Positions 1 through 9,061 of a stretch of DNA of 64,000 nt are shown one piece after another. Position 1 is the stretch's first letter, and each line of letters begins with the position of its first letter. The DNA comes from Kitasatospora purpeofusca (GTDB lineage: Bacteria; Actinomycetota; Actinomycetes; Streptomycetales; Streptomycetaceae), in contig NZ_JODS01000018.1 in the NCBI RefSeq assembly GCF_000718025.1, positions 177,190 through 241,189 on the forward strand, given 5' to 3'. The notes beneath the pieces are model-generated. The model saw nothing but the letters and a program-made list of their open reading frames with translations. It did not search any database and was not told the origin of the DNA. The position numbers and the translations under genes are program-made.

Positions 1-203
1 CGCCGGAGGGGGCCTTCCCCGGCCGCTCCGCCACCGACCGGGTGCCGGACGGCGCGACGGCCGTCCACCTCTTCCGGAAGTCCTACCAGTCTACGCTGGT
101 GGTGGCACTGGCGACGGTGATCCTCCTGCGCCCGCGCGCGGGCACGTCCGGCGAACGGCCTCCGACGGCGTCCGCCGCCCCGGTCCTGGGCGGTGCCCGA
201 TGA
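1..203 (+). CDS. DUF6895-like protein, C-terminal fragment (gene begins before the window)
   Basis: The open frame enters from the left edge and ends in TGA at 201-203, overlapping the ATG of the radical SAM gene (ATGA). About 66 residues are visible. The stretch PEGAFPGRSA...FRKSYQSTLVVALATVILL aligns with the C-terminus of the protein at 1477-2592 (PDGSIPGRSA...FAKAYHTTLVTALMTLLL), so the operon carries two paralogues flanking the radical SAM gene. I associate this type with the DUF6895 family from memory. Function is unknown. The PxGxxPGRS signature resembles the turn motifs of alpha/alpha-toroid proteins, but that is only an inference. Confidence 0.75.
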   Translation, partial: PEGAFPGRSATDRVPDGATAVHLFRKSYQSTLVVALATVILLRPRAGTSGERPPTASAAPVLGGAR

Positions 204-1480
204 ACCGGACGGGCGCGAGCAGCCCGACGGCCCCGAGCAGCCCGACGAGCGCGCCGGCCCCGACCAGCCCGCCGGACCCGACGAGCGCACCACCCCCGAC
301 TCCCGTCGCCGCCACCGGCGCCCGCCTCCTCCAGGGCGAGCGCAACTGGTGGTTCCTCGGCCCCGGCGGTGGCCTCGCCCGGCTGCGCCCCGGCCAGTTG
401 ACCGAGGACGGCACCCTGCGCCCCGGCGCCGAACGCGGCCTGCGCGAAGCCGGCCTGCTGACCGCCCCGGCCCCGCGCAGCTACGCCCTGACCGTGCTGA
501 CCAGCACCCACTGCAACCTCGGCTGCGGCTACTGCTTCCAGAACACCGCCCAGGACAGCGCCGGCGGCAGCCGACCGCCCCGGATCGCCCGCAAGCGGCT
601 GACCTCGCGGACCATCACCGAGATCCTCGACTTCACCGACCGGCAGATGGCCGCCGCCGAACTGGCGAAGCTGCGCATCCTGCTGTTCGGCGGCGAGCCC
701 CTGCTCAACCCGCGCGGCTGCCTGGAACTCCTCGAACGGGCCGCCGACCACGGTCTCGCCTCCGCCTGGATGATCTCCAACGCGACCCTGCTCACCCCGG
801 CGCTCGCCACCGGGCTCGCCGACCGGGGCCTGCGCTCCGTCCAGGTCACCTTCGACGGCGACCGCCCGGACCACGACCGGATCCGGATCCGCCGCTCCGA
901 GGGCGGCGGCACCTTCGACACCATCGTCGGCAACCTCGCCCGCGCCTCCGAGGCCTCCCCGCTGCGCTGGATCTTCCGGGTCAACGTCTCGCAGGAGACC
1001 TACCGGGGCGTCGACAGCCTGCTCGACCGGCTCGCCGCCGCGCTCGACCCGGCCCGCTGCACCATGTACTTCGCCCAGGTGGGCGATGTCGGTGTGGGCT
1101 ACGGCAACGACCTCCGGCACACCCGCGACCTCTCCGCGCGCTTCACCCGCTGGCAGCGCCGCGCCCTCGACCTCGGTCTCGGCGTGACCCGACCGCAGGC
1201 CCACCGGCCGTGCGCCACCTGCGGACACGGGGACGGCCGGTACGGCGCGGTGGTGAGCGCCGACGGCACCCTCGCCAGTTGCTGGGAGACGGCGGGCAAA
1301 CCGGACTGGGAGGTCGGCACCGTCTCCGGCGGCTACCTGCCGGGCACCCTCACCCGGGACCGCTGGGTCGGCTGCGAGGACCTCTACCGGCGGGACGAGG
1401 ACCGGCGCACACTCGCCGCGTTCCACGACACGGTCGACGCCGCGCTGCTCGACTACCTGGACGAGACGGGGCGCCTGTGA
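200..1480 (+). CDS. Radical SAM protein with C-terminal twitch/SPASM-like cysteines
   Basis: This 426-residue protein is predicted to cleave S-adenosylmethionine with a [4Fe-4S] cluster and modify a substrate by radical chemistry. The cluster motif CNLGCGYC (CxxxCxxC) lies at residues 105-112, followed by FGGEPLLN, the SAM-contacting GGEP motif. The C-terminal part has four more cysteines (PCATCGHGDG, then LASCWE, then VGCED), spaced like a short SPASM or twitch auxiliary-cluster domain, which is common in peptide-modifying enzymes. The first ~35 residues are a Pro/Ser/Thr-rich linker. The start ATG overlaps the upstream stop by 4 nt, and the stop overlaps the GTG of the next gene, so it is translationally coupled on both sides. 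ATP-grasp and subtilase genes in the same operon suggest a ribosomal-peptide substrate. The substrate is not identified. Confidence 0.85.
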   Translation: MNRTGASSPTAPSSPTSAPAPTSPPDPTSAPPPTPVAATGARLLQGERNWWFLGPGGGLARLRPGQLTEDGTLRPGAERGLREAGLLTAPAPRSYALTVLTSTHCNLGCGYCFQNTAQDSAGGSRPPRIARKRLTSRTITEILDFTDRQMAAAELAKLRILLFGGEPLLNPRGCLELLERAADHGLASAWMISNATLLTPALATGLADRGLRSVQVTFDGDRPDHDRIRIRRSEGGGTFDTIVGNLARASEASPLRWIFRVNVSQETYRGVDSLLDRLAAALDPARCTMYFAQVGDVGVGYGNDLRHTRDLSARFTRWQRRALDLGLGVTRPQAHRPCATCGHGDGRYGAVVSADGTLASCWETAGKPDWEVGTVSGGYLPGTLTRDRWVGCEDLYRRDEDRRTLAAFHDTVDAALLDYLDETGRL

Positions 1481-2592
1481 GCACGACACCCGGCCTCCGC
1501 GCCGGCCCCGTCCCCGCCGGTCCCGGTCCCGCCGTTCCCGTCCCCGCCGGTCCCGGTCCCCGTCACCCGGAGGACGGCGCGCCCGGCCACGGCCTGGAGC
1601 GGCTCGGCGACGGCGCGCTCGGCTGGATCGGCCGCCACCTCGACCACTTCGACCCGTTCGCACCCGCCCGCGGCGCCGTCCGCACCCCCGACCCCGGTGG
1701 CGCGCACCGGCCCGCCAAGGCCGCGCTGGAACTCGCGCTGCTCACCCACTGCTGGACCCGCCTCGACCCCGGCGACGACCCGCGCCGGGCCGAGGCGACC
1801 GTCCGGGTCCGCGTCATCTGGTTGCACCCCGGCTTCCCGCGCCTGCTCACCGCCGAGCCGCGCGGCGCCACCCAGTACCGGCTGGCCTGCGCCGCCCTGG
1901 CACCCGCCGGGACCGAGGACGCGCCGTTCCGCGCCGCCCTCGCCCGGCTCACCGCCGCCGACCTCGCCCCGGCCGGGCGCTCGCCCTACCAGCGGCTCGA
2001 ACTGCGCTACTACGCGGACAAGGCGGGGGTGGCGCACGCCGTCGAGTCCTACCCGGAGCTCGCCCGGCGCAACGTCCTGGTCACCCTGCCCGCCACCGCC
2101 CTCGCCCGGGCCCGGCGCCGGGACGTGCAAAGCGCACAGGACGCGCAGAACGCCCAGGGCATCACAACACCCCGTCCCGACGAGCCGCCGGTGACCGTCC
2201 CCGAGGCGTACGCCCTCACCCACTCCGCCTTCTACCTCAGCGACTTCGCCCGCACCGGCCCCGGACTGCCCGACGGCGCGGTGGCCGACGCGGCGGCCCT
2301 GACCGGACGGCTGCTCGACCACTGCGTCCGGCACGACTGGTGGGATCTCGCCGCCGAACTCGTCATGACCCAGGTCTGCCTGGGCCTGGACCCGACGGGC
2401 ACGCCCGAGGGCACCGCCGCCCTCGCCTGCCTGGCCCGCGCCCAGCGCCCGGACGGCTCCATCCCCGGCCGGTCCGCCGCCACCCGCGCGAGCACCGCCG
2501 ACCCGGCCGCCGAGTACTTCGCCAAGGCGTACCACACCACCCTGGTGACGGCCCTGATGACGCTGCTGCTCGGAACGGGGCGCACCCCGTGA
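1477..2592 (+). CDS. DUF6895-like helical protein, full length
   Basis: This is a 371-residue protein starting at a GTG that overlaps the radical SAM stop (GTGA). The first ~30 residues are a low-complexity PAGPGP stretch and the rest is predicted helical. Near the C-terminus LARAQRPDGSIPGRS resembles a QW-like turn of alpha/alpha-toroid proteins such as terpenoid cyclases. It matches the truncated protein at the window edge, so the operon encodes two copies flanking the radical SAM enzyme. No signal peptide is seen. Function is unknown. A scaffold or substrate-binding partner of the radical SAM enzyme is an inference from gene order only. The family name is from memory. Confidence 0.75.
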   Translation: MSTTPGLRAGPVPAGPGPAVPVPAGPGPRHPEDGAPGHGLERLGDGALGWIGRHLDHFDPFAPARGAVRTPDPGGAHRPAKAALELALLTHCWTRLDPGDDPRRAEATVRVRVIWLHPGFPRLLTAEPRGATQYRLACAALAPAGTEDAPFRAALARLTAADLAPAGRSPYQRLELRYYADKAGVAHAVESYPELARRNVLVTLPATALARARRRDVQSAQDAQNAQGITTPRPDEPPVTVPEAYALTHSAFYLSDFARTGPGLPDGAVADAAALTGRLLDHCVRHDWWDLAAELVMTQVCLGLDPTGTPEGTAALACLARAQRPDGSIPGRSAATRASTADPAAEYFAKAYHTTLVTALMTLLLGTGRTP

Positions 2593-4118
2593 CCGCCCTC
2601 GGCAGGCTCCGGCCGACCCTCATCAACCCCACCTACACCCGGCTCTGGTTCGGTCAGGCGGTCTCCTCGGTCGGGGACGCGGTGTTCAGCACCACGCTCG
2701 TGCTCTGGGTGGCGACCGTGCTGGCGGAGGGGAAGTCCTGGGGCCCGCAGGCGGTCAGCGGCGTCGTCCTGGCGACCAGCGCGGCCGTGATGTTCGTCGG
2801 GCCCTTCGCCGGGGTCTTCGTCGACCGCTGGGACAAGCGCGCCACCATGCTCGGCACCGAGGTGCTGCGCGGCGCACTGGTCGCCGTCCTGACCGCCGTC
2901 GCCTTCGTGCCGACCCGGGAGCTGCCGGCGGGCGTCTGGCTGGCCCTGATCTATGTGATCGTGCTGGTGCTCAACGCGGCCAGCCAGTTCTTCACCCCGG
3001 CCCGGTTCTCGATCATCGCGGAACTCGTGACGGACGAGGCCGACCGGGCCAGGGCAGCCGGCATCGCCCAGGCGACCGGGCAGACCGCCTGGATCATCGG
3101 CCCGCCGCTCGCCGCGCCGCTGCTGTTCGCGGTGGGCCTGCAGTGGGCGCTGCTGTTCAACGCGTTCTCGTACCTGGTGTCGTACATCGCCATCAGCTCG
3201 GCGGACCTGCGGCCGGTGAACCCCGCGCGCACCGCGCCGACAGCCCCGAGGACCGGCAAGCCCGCCCAACGCCGCGGCCTGTTCAAGGACTTCGCCGAGG
3301 GTCTGCGCTTCTTCGCCCGCAACCGGTTCCTCGTCGCGCTGCTGCTGCTCACGGTCATCGGCCAGCTCGGGATGGGCGCCCTGAGCACCCTGAACATCTT
3401 CTTCGCCACCCGGAACCTGCACGTCTCCGCCGAGTCGTACGGCTACCTCGGCATGGCGCTCGGCATCGGCGGGATCGCGGGCGCGCTCGCCGCCGGGCGG
3501 GTGGTGCAGTGGATCGGCGCCCGCCGGACGACCTGGATCGGCCTGATGGCGAGCGGCGGGCTGCTGGTGCTGTACTCACGGCAGACCGGCTTCCCGGCGG
3601 CCGTGACGCTGCTGTTCGTCTTCGTGGTGCCGATCACCATGCTGAACACCGCGATGGCACCGCTGCTGCTCGCCGCCACCCCGCATGAGTTCCGGGGCCG
3701 GGTGATCTCGGTGTTCTACCCGGTGACCCGGCTCGCGGCGATGCTGACGGCGGTGCTGTCCGGCTGGTTGGCGGGCAGCGGGCTGCGGGACTTCTCGGGC
3801 TCCTTGGCGGGGCTGCGGTTCGGCCCGATCGACACGATCTTCGCGGTGTCCGGGCTGGTGGTCGTGCTCGCCGGGGTCTACGCGCGGGTGGGCCTCCCGG
3901 CGAGCGGGGCGGCCCCGACTCCCGCACCCGCCCACGTACCCGGCGCGGCCGCATCCGAGGCCGAACCGGCGCGCGAGCCCGCGGCCATGGCCGTCGAGGC
4001 GCACGGGGAGGTACCCGGGGAAGCACCGGGGGAGACGCCCGCCGAGAATCCGACCGACCCCGCCGACCCCGCCGCCCCCGCCGACCCCGCCGGTCCCGCC
4101 CCCGAGGACCGGTCGTGA
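2589..4118 (+). CDS. MFS transporter, probable exporter
   Basis: This 509-residue membrane protein starts at a GTG overlapping the previous stop. The N-terminus NPTYTRLWFGQAVSSVGDAVFSTTLVLWV is typical of the MFS_3 or macrolide-efflux-like drug exporter group, and about 12 hydrophobic segments follow. A charged, Pro/Ala/Glu-rich cytoplasmic tail of roughly 75 residues (EPAREPAAMAVEAHGEV..., then repeated DPA/PAD units) ends the protein and is probably disordered. It sits between the modification genes and the cyclase/ATPase gene in one coupled operon, so export of the operon's product is a reasonable inference. Substrate unknown. Confidence 0.85.
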   Translation: MTALGRLRPTLINPTYTRLWFGQAVSSVGDAVFSTTLVLWVATVLAEGKSWGPQAVSGVVLATSAAVMFVGPFAGVFVDRWDKRATMLGTEVLRGALVAVLTAVAFVPTRELPAGVWLALIYVIVLVLNAASQFFTPARFSIIAELVTDEADRARAAGIAQATGQTAWIIGPPLAAPLLFAVGLQWALLFNAFSYLVSYIAISSADLRPVNPARTAPTAPRTGKPAQRRGLFKDFAEGLRFFARNRFLVALLLLTVIGQLGMGALSTLNIFFATRNLHVSAESYGYLGMALGIGGIAGALAAGRVVQWIGARRTTWIGLMASGGLLVLYSRQTGFPAAVTLLFVFVVPITMLNTAMAPLLLAATPHEFRGRVISVFYPVTRLAAMLTAVLSGWLAGSGLRDFSGSLAGLRFGPIDTIFAVSGLVVVLAGVYARVGLPASGAAPTPAPAHVPGAAASEAEPAREPAAMAVEAHGEVPGEAPGETPAENPTDPADPAAPADPAGPAPEDRS

Positions 4119-7100
4119 GCTGCACCGCGTGCGGACACCGCACCGCCGAGGCCGACCGGTTCTGCGCCGGCTGCGGCACCCCGCTCGCGGCCGCCGCGTC
4201 CCCCGCTCCGCCCCCGGTCGTCGCCGAGCCGCGCGAGTCGCGCCGCAAGGTGTCGATGCTCTTCCTGGACGTCGTCGGCTCCACCACCCTCGCCGAACGG
4301 CTGGACCCCGAGCCGCTGCGCCGCGTCATGGACCGCTACTTCGCCAGCTGCGGCGCCTGCATCGCCGAACACGGCGGCGTGGTGGAGAAGTTCATCGGCG
4401 ACGCGATCCTCGCGGCCTTCGGCGCCACCGTCGCCCGCGAGGACGACGCGCTGCGCGCCGTCCGGGCCGCCACCGGCGCGCTCGCCGCCCTGGCCGGCCT
4501 CACCGCCGAGCTCGCCGCCAAGTACGGGGTCGAGCTGGAGGCCCGGGCCGGGATCTGCACCGGCAACGTCGTGGTGATCACCCGCCCGGGGGACGACTTC
4601 CGGGTCGTCGGCGACTCCGTCAACACGGCCGCCAGGCTGCAGACCGCCGCCGCTCCCGGCGAGGTGCTGATCTGTGCCGACACCGCCGCGATGGTGCGGG
4701 CGCAGGTCGGCATCGAGCCGGTCGAACCGCTGCGACTGAAGGGCAAGTCCCGTCCGGTGCCGGCCTGGCGGGTCACCGCCCCGGACGCGACGGCCGACGA
4801 GCCGGCCCCGGTCACCCCGTTCATCGGTCGGACGGACGAACTGGCCGTGCTCGAACGCGGCTACCGGCGGGCCAGGGAGCGGCGCGAGGTGTGCCTCGCC
4901 ACCGTGCTCGGCGCCCCGGGCATCGGAAAGTCGCGCCTGGTCCGGGAGTTCCTCTCCGGGCTGCCGGACGGCGAGGCGCTGGTGCTCGCCGGGCGCTGTT
5001 CCGCCTACGGCCGGGGGATCACCTACCGGCCGCTCGCCGAGATGCTCGGCTCGCTGCCCGGCGGTCGGCCCGAACTGGTCCGGCTGCTCGCCGAGGACGC
5101 CGCTTCGGCCGGGCCGCCCGACAGCGCGGACGGCCGCGTGCGCCGCCTGGTGACCCGCACCCTCGCCGCCGTCACCGACCCGGCCGACCCCGGCGGCTCC
5201 GCCGAACCCGCCGACCCTGCCGCCGTCACGGAGCCCGCCGACCCCGCCGACCCGCCCCCCGGACAGGTCGGCGTCGAGGACATCGCCTGGGCCGTGCGCC
5301 ACCTCCTGGAGGTGCTCGGCCGCTCCCGTCCCGTGGTCATGGTCTGGGAGGACCTGCACTGGGCGGAGTCGACCCTGCTCGATCTCGTCGACGAGATCGC
5401 CACCTGGCTGCGCGACGTGCCCGTCCTGCTGCTCTGCGTCGCCCGCCCCGAGCTGCTCGACCAGCGCGCCGACTGGGGCAGCGGCAAGCCGTGCGCCACC
5501 ACCGTCGACCTCGGGCCGATGAGCGAGGAGCAGACCGCCGCCCTGGTCGGCGGCCTGGCCCAACGCGGCGACGTCCACGCGCAGGACCTCCGGGTCGACG
5601 AACAGCGCGAACTGACCGGCCGGGTGGTCGCGTTGTGCGACGGCAACCCGCTCTTCGCCGAACAGCTGATGGACGTGTTCGCCGAGACCGCCCCCGGCAC
5701 CCATGTCCCGCCCACCGTCCAGGCCCTGCTCGGCGCGCGGCTGGACCGACTCCCGGCCACCGAGCGCGGACTGCTGGAACTCGCCGCCGTGGTCGGGCGC
5801 GAGTTCAGCCGCGGGCAGCTGCGGGCGATGGCCGAGGCCGACGGGGTGGTGCCGACCGCCGCCGACGAGGCGACCGCCCGACTGGCCCGCCGCCGGGTCT
5901 TCGAACCCGGCCCGGCCGCCACCTACCGCTTCGCCCAGGCGCTGCTGCGGGACACCGCCTACGAGTTCACCCCGAAGACCCGGCGGGAACGCTGGCACGA
6001 CTTCCTCGCCGACCGGTTCTCGCGCGCGCACCCGAAGGACCCGATGGCGGTCGCCTACCACGTCGAGGCCAGTTGGCAGCTGCGCCGCCAACTGCGTCCG
6101 GGCGACCGCCAGTTGCCCGTGCTGGCCGGAGCGGCGGCCGGGACCCTGATCGCCGAGGGGACACGTGCGCTGGCCCGCAAGGACCTCCCCGCCGCCGTCC
6201 AACTCCTCGAACGCGGCCGCGCCCTGCTGCCGGTCGGGGACCCCCGGCACATCGCGCTCGCGCTGCACGTCTGCGACGCGGGGATCTGGCTCCAGGACGA
6301 GGCCCGGTGCCGGGCCGCGCTCGACGTCGCCGAGGCCGCACTTCCCGGCAACCCGCGCGCCGCGGCGACCCTCGCCGTCCAGCGCGGGATCGTCGCGCTC
6401 CGGCTCGGCCTCGCCCCGCCCACCACCGTCGCCGCCGACGCGGACCGCCTCACCGCGCTGCTGGAGCACGACCCGGGCGACGACCGCAGCTGGTCCCGGC
6501 TCCACCAACTACGCGCCCACCTCGAACTCGCCGCCGAGCGCACCGCCTCCGCCGAGACCTCCTTCCGGCTCGCGCTGGCCCGCGCCCGGGCCCTCGCCGA
6601 CAGCTACGAGGAAGACCGACTCCTCTGCGCGGTCTGCGAGTTGGCCCAGTGGACGCCCACCCCGGTGGCCGCCTCGCTGGAGCTGTGCGCCCTGCTCGGC
6701 CGACGCTTCGCCGCCAACCGCTCGCTGCTGATCCCCGTGCTCGTCGCCCGCGCCCACCTGGAGGCGCTGGACGGGGACGTGGCCGCCGCCCGCCGCACCC
6801 TCGCCGAGGCGCTCACGTACTCCCACGACGTGCACACCGACCTTGCGGACGCCGTCGTGCTGGACGCGGCGGGCTTCGTCGAGTCGCTGGCCGGGGCCCA
6901 CGAGGTCGCCGAGGCCCGCTACCGGCAGAGCCTCGGCGTGCTGCGCGCCGCCGAGCACGCCCCGGACACCCGGACCACGGAGGTCGCCATCGCCCGCGAG
7001 CTGTTCGCCCAGGGCCGGACCGAGGCCGCCGCCGCGGCCCTGGCCGCACTCGACCCGCCCGACGGTCCGGACCGAGGACCCGGCGGCGGGGACAGGGAGC

Positions 7101-7537
7101 AGGACGGCGAGCGGCCCGGCGGCCAGGACGACGGACCGGGCGACCAGGACGGCGGGAACCCGCGCGCCCGGCTGGGCGCGACGGCGCTGCGCGGCCGCCT
7201 CGCCTCCGCCCGGGGCGACCACACCGAGGCGGTCGCCGCCGCCACGGCGGCCCGCCGGCTGAGCGAGGGCTCCGACGACCCCTGCCTGGTCGGGGAGACG
7301 CTGTTCGATCTGGCGATCGTGCTCCGCGCGGCCGGCCGGGCCGGGCGGGCGACGGCTGAAGGGACCGAGGCTTTGCGGATGTTCGAGGCCAAGGGCGCCG
7401 CGCTGCCCGCCGGACGGGTCCGCGCCTGGCTCGCCGCCGGGGGGACGGGCACCACCACCAGCACCGGAACACCCGAACCACCCGCCCCGCCCGGCGCGCC
7501 CGCCCCGCCCGGCGCCGAGGACGGTGGCCGGCGATGA
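4115..7537 (+). CDS. Zinc ribbon - class III nucleotidyl cyclase - AAA ATPase - TPR protein
   Basis: This 1140-residue soluble signalling protein starts at a GTG overlapping the MFS stop. Order of parts: a short zinc ribbon (CTAC...CAGC, residues 3-20); a class III adenylate/guanylate cyclase domain (about 43-215) with LFLDVVGST and GDAILAAFG, which carry the two metal-binding aspartates, and VVGDSVNTAARLQ; an ATPase with Walker A GAPGIGKS and Walker B VVMVWEDLHW; a Pro/Asp/Ala-rich linker inside the ATPase; and a long helical TPR-like C-terminus. This is the LuxR/MalT-like cyclase-ATPase architecture common in actinobacteria, without a C-terminal LuxR helix-turn-helix visible. It may sense a ligand and make cAMP. 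Its position inside a peptide-modification operon is unusual. Confidence 0.88.
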   Translation: MSCTACGHRTAEADRFCAGCGTPLAAAASPAPPPVVAEPRESRRKVSMLFLDVVGSTTLAERLDPEPLRRVMDRYFASCGACIAEHGGVVEKFIGDAILAAFGATVAREDDALRAVRAATGALAALAGLTAELAAKYGVELEARAGICTGNVVVITRPGDDFRVVGDSVNTAARLQTAAAPGEVLICADTAAMVRAQVGIEPVEPLRLKGKSRPVPAWRVTAPDATADEPAPVTPFIGRTDELAVLERGYRRARERREVCLATVLGAPGIGKSRLVREFLSGLPDGEALVLAGRCSAYGRGITYRPLAEMLGSLPGGRPELVRLLAEDAASAGPPDSADGRVRRLVTRTLAAVTDPADPGGSAEPADPAAVTEPADPADPPPGQVGVEDIAWAVRHLLEVLGRSRPVVMVWEDLHWAESTLLDLVDEIATWLRDVPVLLLCVARPELLDQRADWGSGKPCATTVDLGPMSEEQTAALVGGLAQRGDVHAQDLRVDEQRELTGRVVALCDGNPLFAEQLMDVFAETAPGTHVPPTVQALLGARLDRLPATERGLLELAAVVGREFSRGQLRAMAEADGVVPTAADEATARLARRRVFEPGPAATYRFAQALLRDTAYEFTPKTRRERWHDFLADRFSRAHPKDPMAVAYHVEASWQLRRQLRPGDRQLPVLAGAAAGTLIAEGTRALARKDLPAAVQLLERGRALLPVGDPRHIALALHVCDAGIWLQDEARCRAALDVAEAALPGNPRAAATLAVQRGIVALRLGLAPPTTVAADADRLTALLEHDPGDDRSWSRLHQLRAHLELAAERTASAETSFRLALARARALADSYEEDRLLCAVCELAQWTPTPVAASLELCALLGRRFAANRSLLIPVLVARAHLEALDGDVAAARRTLAEALTYSHDVHTDLADAVVLDAAGFVESLAGAHEVAEARYRQSLGVLRAAEHAPDTRTTEVAIARELFAQGRTEAAAAALAALDPPDGPDRGPGGGDREQDGERPGGQDDGPGDQDGGNPRARLGATALRGRLASARGDHTEAVAAATAARRLSEGSDDPCLVGETLFDLAIVLRAAGRAGRATAEGTEALRMFEAKGAALPAGRVRAWLAAGGTGTTTSTGTPEPPAPPGAPAPPGAEDGGRR

Positions 7538-8418
7538 CCGACCTCCAGCTCCCGCCCTGGCGCCGCCCGCCGCGCGACCACTTCCCCGGAGTGCCCGCCT
7601 GGAGCATGCCGGTCTCCGTCGTGCCCCAGGAGCCCTTCGACATCAGCCCGCTCGGCGGCCACCTCACCCAGGACTGGGCCTGGGGCGGCGCCGACGGCTC
7701 GGGCGTGCGGGTCTGCGTCCTGGACAGCGGCGTGGACGCCGAACACCCGCTGGTCGGCGGCCTCGACCGGGCCATGGACGTGGTGCGCGCCGAGGACGGC
7801 ACCCTCACCGTCACCCCGACCGAACCGGGCGACACCGCCGGCCACGGCACCGCCTGCGCCAGCGTCATCCGCTCCGTCGCCCCCGGCGCGGCGCTCACCT
7901 CGGTCCGCGTCCTGTCCGGCGGCCGGCACGGCAGCGGCGCCGCCCTGCTGGCGGGCCTGACCTGGGCCATCGAGGAGGGCTACGACGTCATCAACATGAG
8001 CCTGTCGACGACCAAGGCGGAGTTCTGCGACGCACTGCGCGACCTCTCCGACTCCGCCTACTTCCGCCGCTGCGTCATCGTCGCCTCCGCCCACAACATG
8101 CCGGTGCGCAGCTACCCGTGGCCGTTCGCCTCGGTGATCTCGGTCGCCAGCCACGACAGCCCCGACCCGATGACCTACTACTACAACCCGTCACCGCCGG
8201 TGGAGTTCTACGCCCGCGGTGTGCGGGTGCCGGTGGCCGGACCCGGCGGTCGCCAACTGCTCAGCACCGGGAACAGCTTCGCGACCCCGCACATCGCGGG
8301 TATCTGCGCGCTCATTCTCAGCAAGCACCGCTCGCTCACCCCCTTCCAGCTCAAGTCCGTCCTCTACCTGGCCGCTGAGAACGTAGCCGTACCCGATGGA
8401 GGTGCGCGTGTCGACTGA
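7534..8418 (+). CDS. Cytoplasmic S8 (subtilisin-like) serine peptidase
   Basis: This 294-residue subtilase has the complete triad: Asp64 in CVLDSGVD, His104 in GHGTACA and Ser248 in GNSFATPH. The oxyanion-hole Asn is probably Asn188 in VASAHNMP. There is no signal peptide and no long pro-region, so it probably acts inside the cell. The start ATG overlaps the upstream stop by 4 nt, and its own end overlaps the GAF gene. Intracellular subtilases in modification operons often remove a leader peptide (for example the cyanobactin proteases), so leader removal here is a sensible inference, not shown. Confidence 0.88.
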   Translation: MTDLQLPPWRRPPRDHFPGVPAWSMPVSVVPQEPFDISPLGGHLTQDWAWGGADGSGVRVCVLDSGVDAEHPLVGGLDRAMDVVRAEDGTLTVTPTEPGDTAGHGTACASVIRSVAPGAALTSVRVLSGGRHGSGAALLAGLTWAIEEGYDVINMSLSTTKAEFCDALRDLSDSAYFRRCVIVASAHNMPVRSYPWPFASVISVASHDSPDPMTYYYNPSPPVEFYARGVRVPVAGPGGRQLLSTGNSFATPHIAGICALILSKHRSLTPFQLKSVLYLAAENVAVPDGGARVD

Positions 8419-9061
8419 CCCGTTGGAGAGTGCCGAGCTGCGGCAACGCAGACTGCTCCAGTCGATCGTGGAGGTTGCCCGCAGCGTGTTCGACGCGGCC
8501 GCGGCCTCCGTGCTGCTGGTGGACGAGGCCGACGGCGACCTCGTCTTCGAGGCGGTGGCCGGGGAGGGGGAGCACCACCTGCTGGGCAGCCGCTTCCCGG
8601 CCGGCACCGGTATCGCGGGCTGGGCGCTGATGACCGGCCAGCCGGTGGTGGTGGACGACGTGGCGGACAGCCCGCAGTTCGCCCGCTCGGCCGCCGAGTC
8701 CACCGGCTATGTGCCGAGCAGCATCATGGCCGCCCCGCTGATCTGCGACGGCGACTGCATCGGGGTGCTGTCCGTGCTGGACCGCGACAGCCGTCCGCGC
8801 TGCGACCTCGGCGACATGGCCTCGCTCGGGCTGCTGGCCACCGAGATGGCCACGGTGCTGGAACTCCTCCTGACGCTCCGCTCCGCCGCCCCGGACCCGG
8901 TGGCGGCGCCCGCGCCGGGCAAGCCGGCGGCCTTCGACCTGGCGGTGCTGCAACGTGTCGCCGACCGCCTTCCCGGCGCCTCGGACCATGTGGCCGCGAC
9001 CGTCGGCAAGCTGCTGGCGATGGCCGACGACCTGCTCGACACCGTCGACGCCGATGCCTGA
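8408..9061 (+). CDS. GAF-domain protein
   Basis: This protein has about 217 residues. The GAF fold covers most of it: RQRRLLQSIVEVARSVFDAAAASVLLVDE, then GTGIAGWALMTGQPVVVDDV and SIMAAPLICDGDCIGVLSVLDR. The start is chosen at GTG 8408 because GGAGG at 8398-8402 lies 5 nt upstream; an in-frame ATG at 8396 would extend it by four residues and would contain that GGAGG. It overlaps the subtilase by 11 nt and the ATP-grasp gene by 8 nt. GAF domains bind small ligands such as cyclic nucleotides. With a cyclase three genes upstream in the operon, cyclic-nucleotide sensing is an attractive but untested idea. There is no output domain after the GAF domain. Confidence 0.85.
   Translation: MSTDPLESAELRQRRLLQSIVEVARSVFDAAAASVLLVDEADGDLVFEAVAGEGEHHLLGSRFPAGTGIAGWALMTGQPVVVDDVADSPQFARSAAESTGYVPSSIMAAPLICDGDCIGVLSVLDRDSRPRCDLGDMASLGLLATEMATVLELLLTLRSAAPDPVAAPAPGKPAAFDLAVLQRVADRLPGASDHVAATVGKLLAMADDLLDTVDADA

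Noticed and set aside
3878..6508. 876-codon minus-strand frame opposite the MFS and cyclase genes
   Set aside because: No family motifs and compositional bias typical of a shadow frame; the plus-strand proteins are clear.
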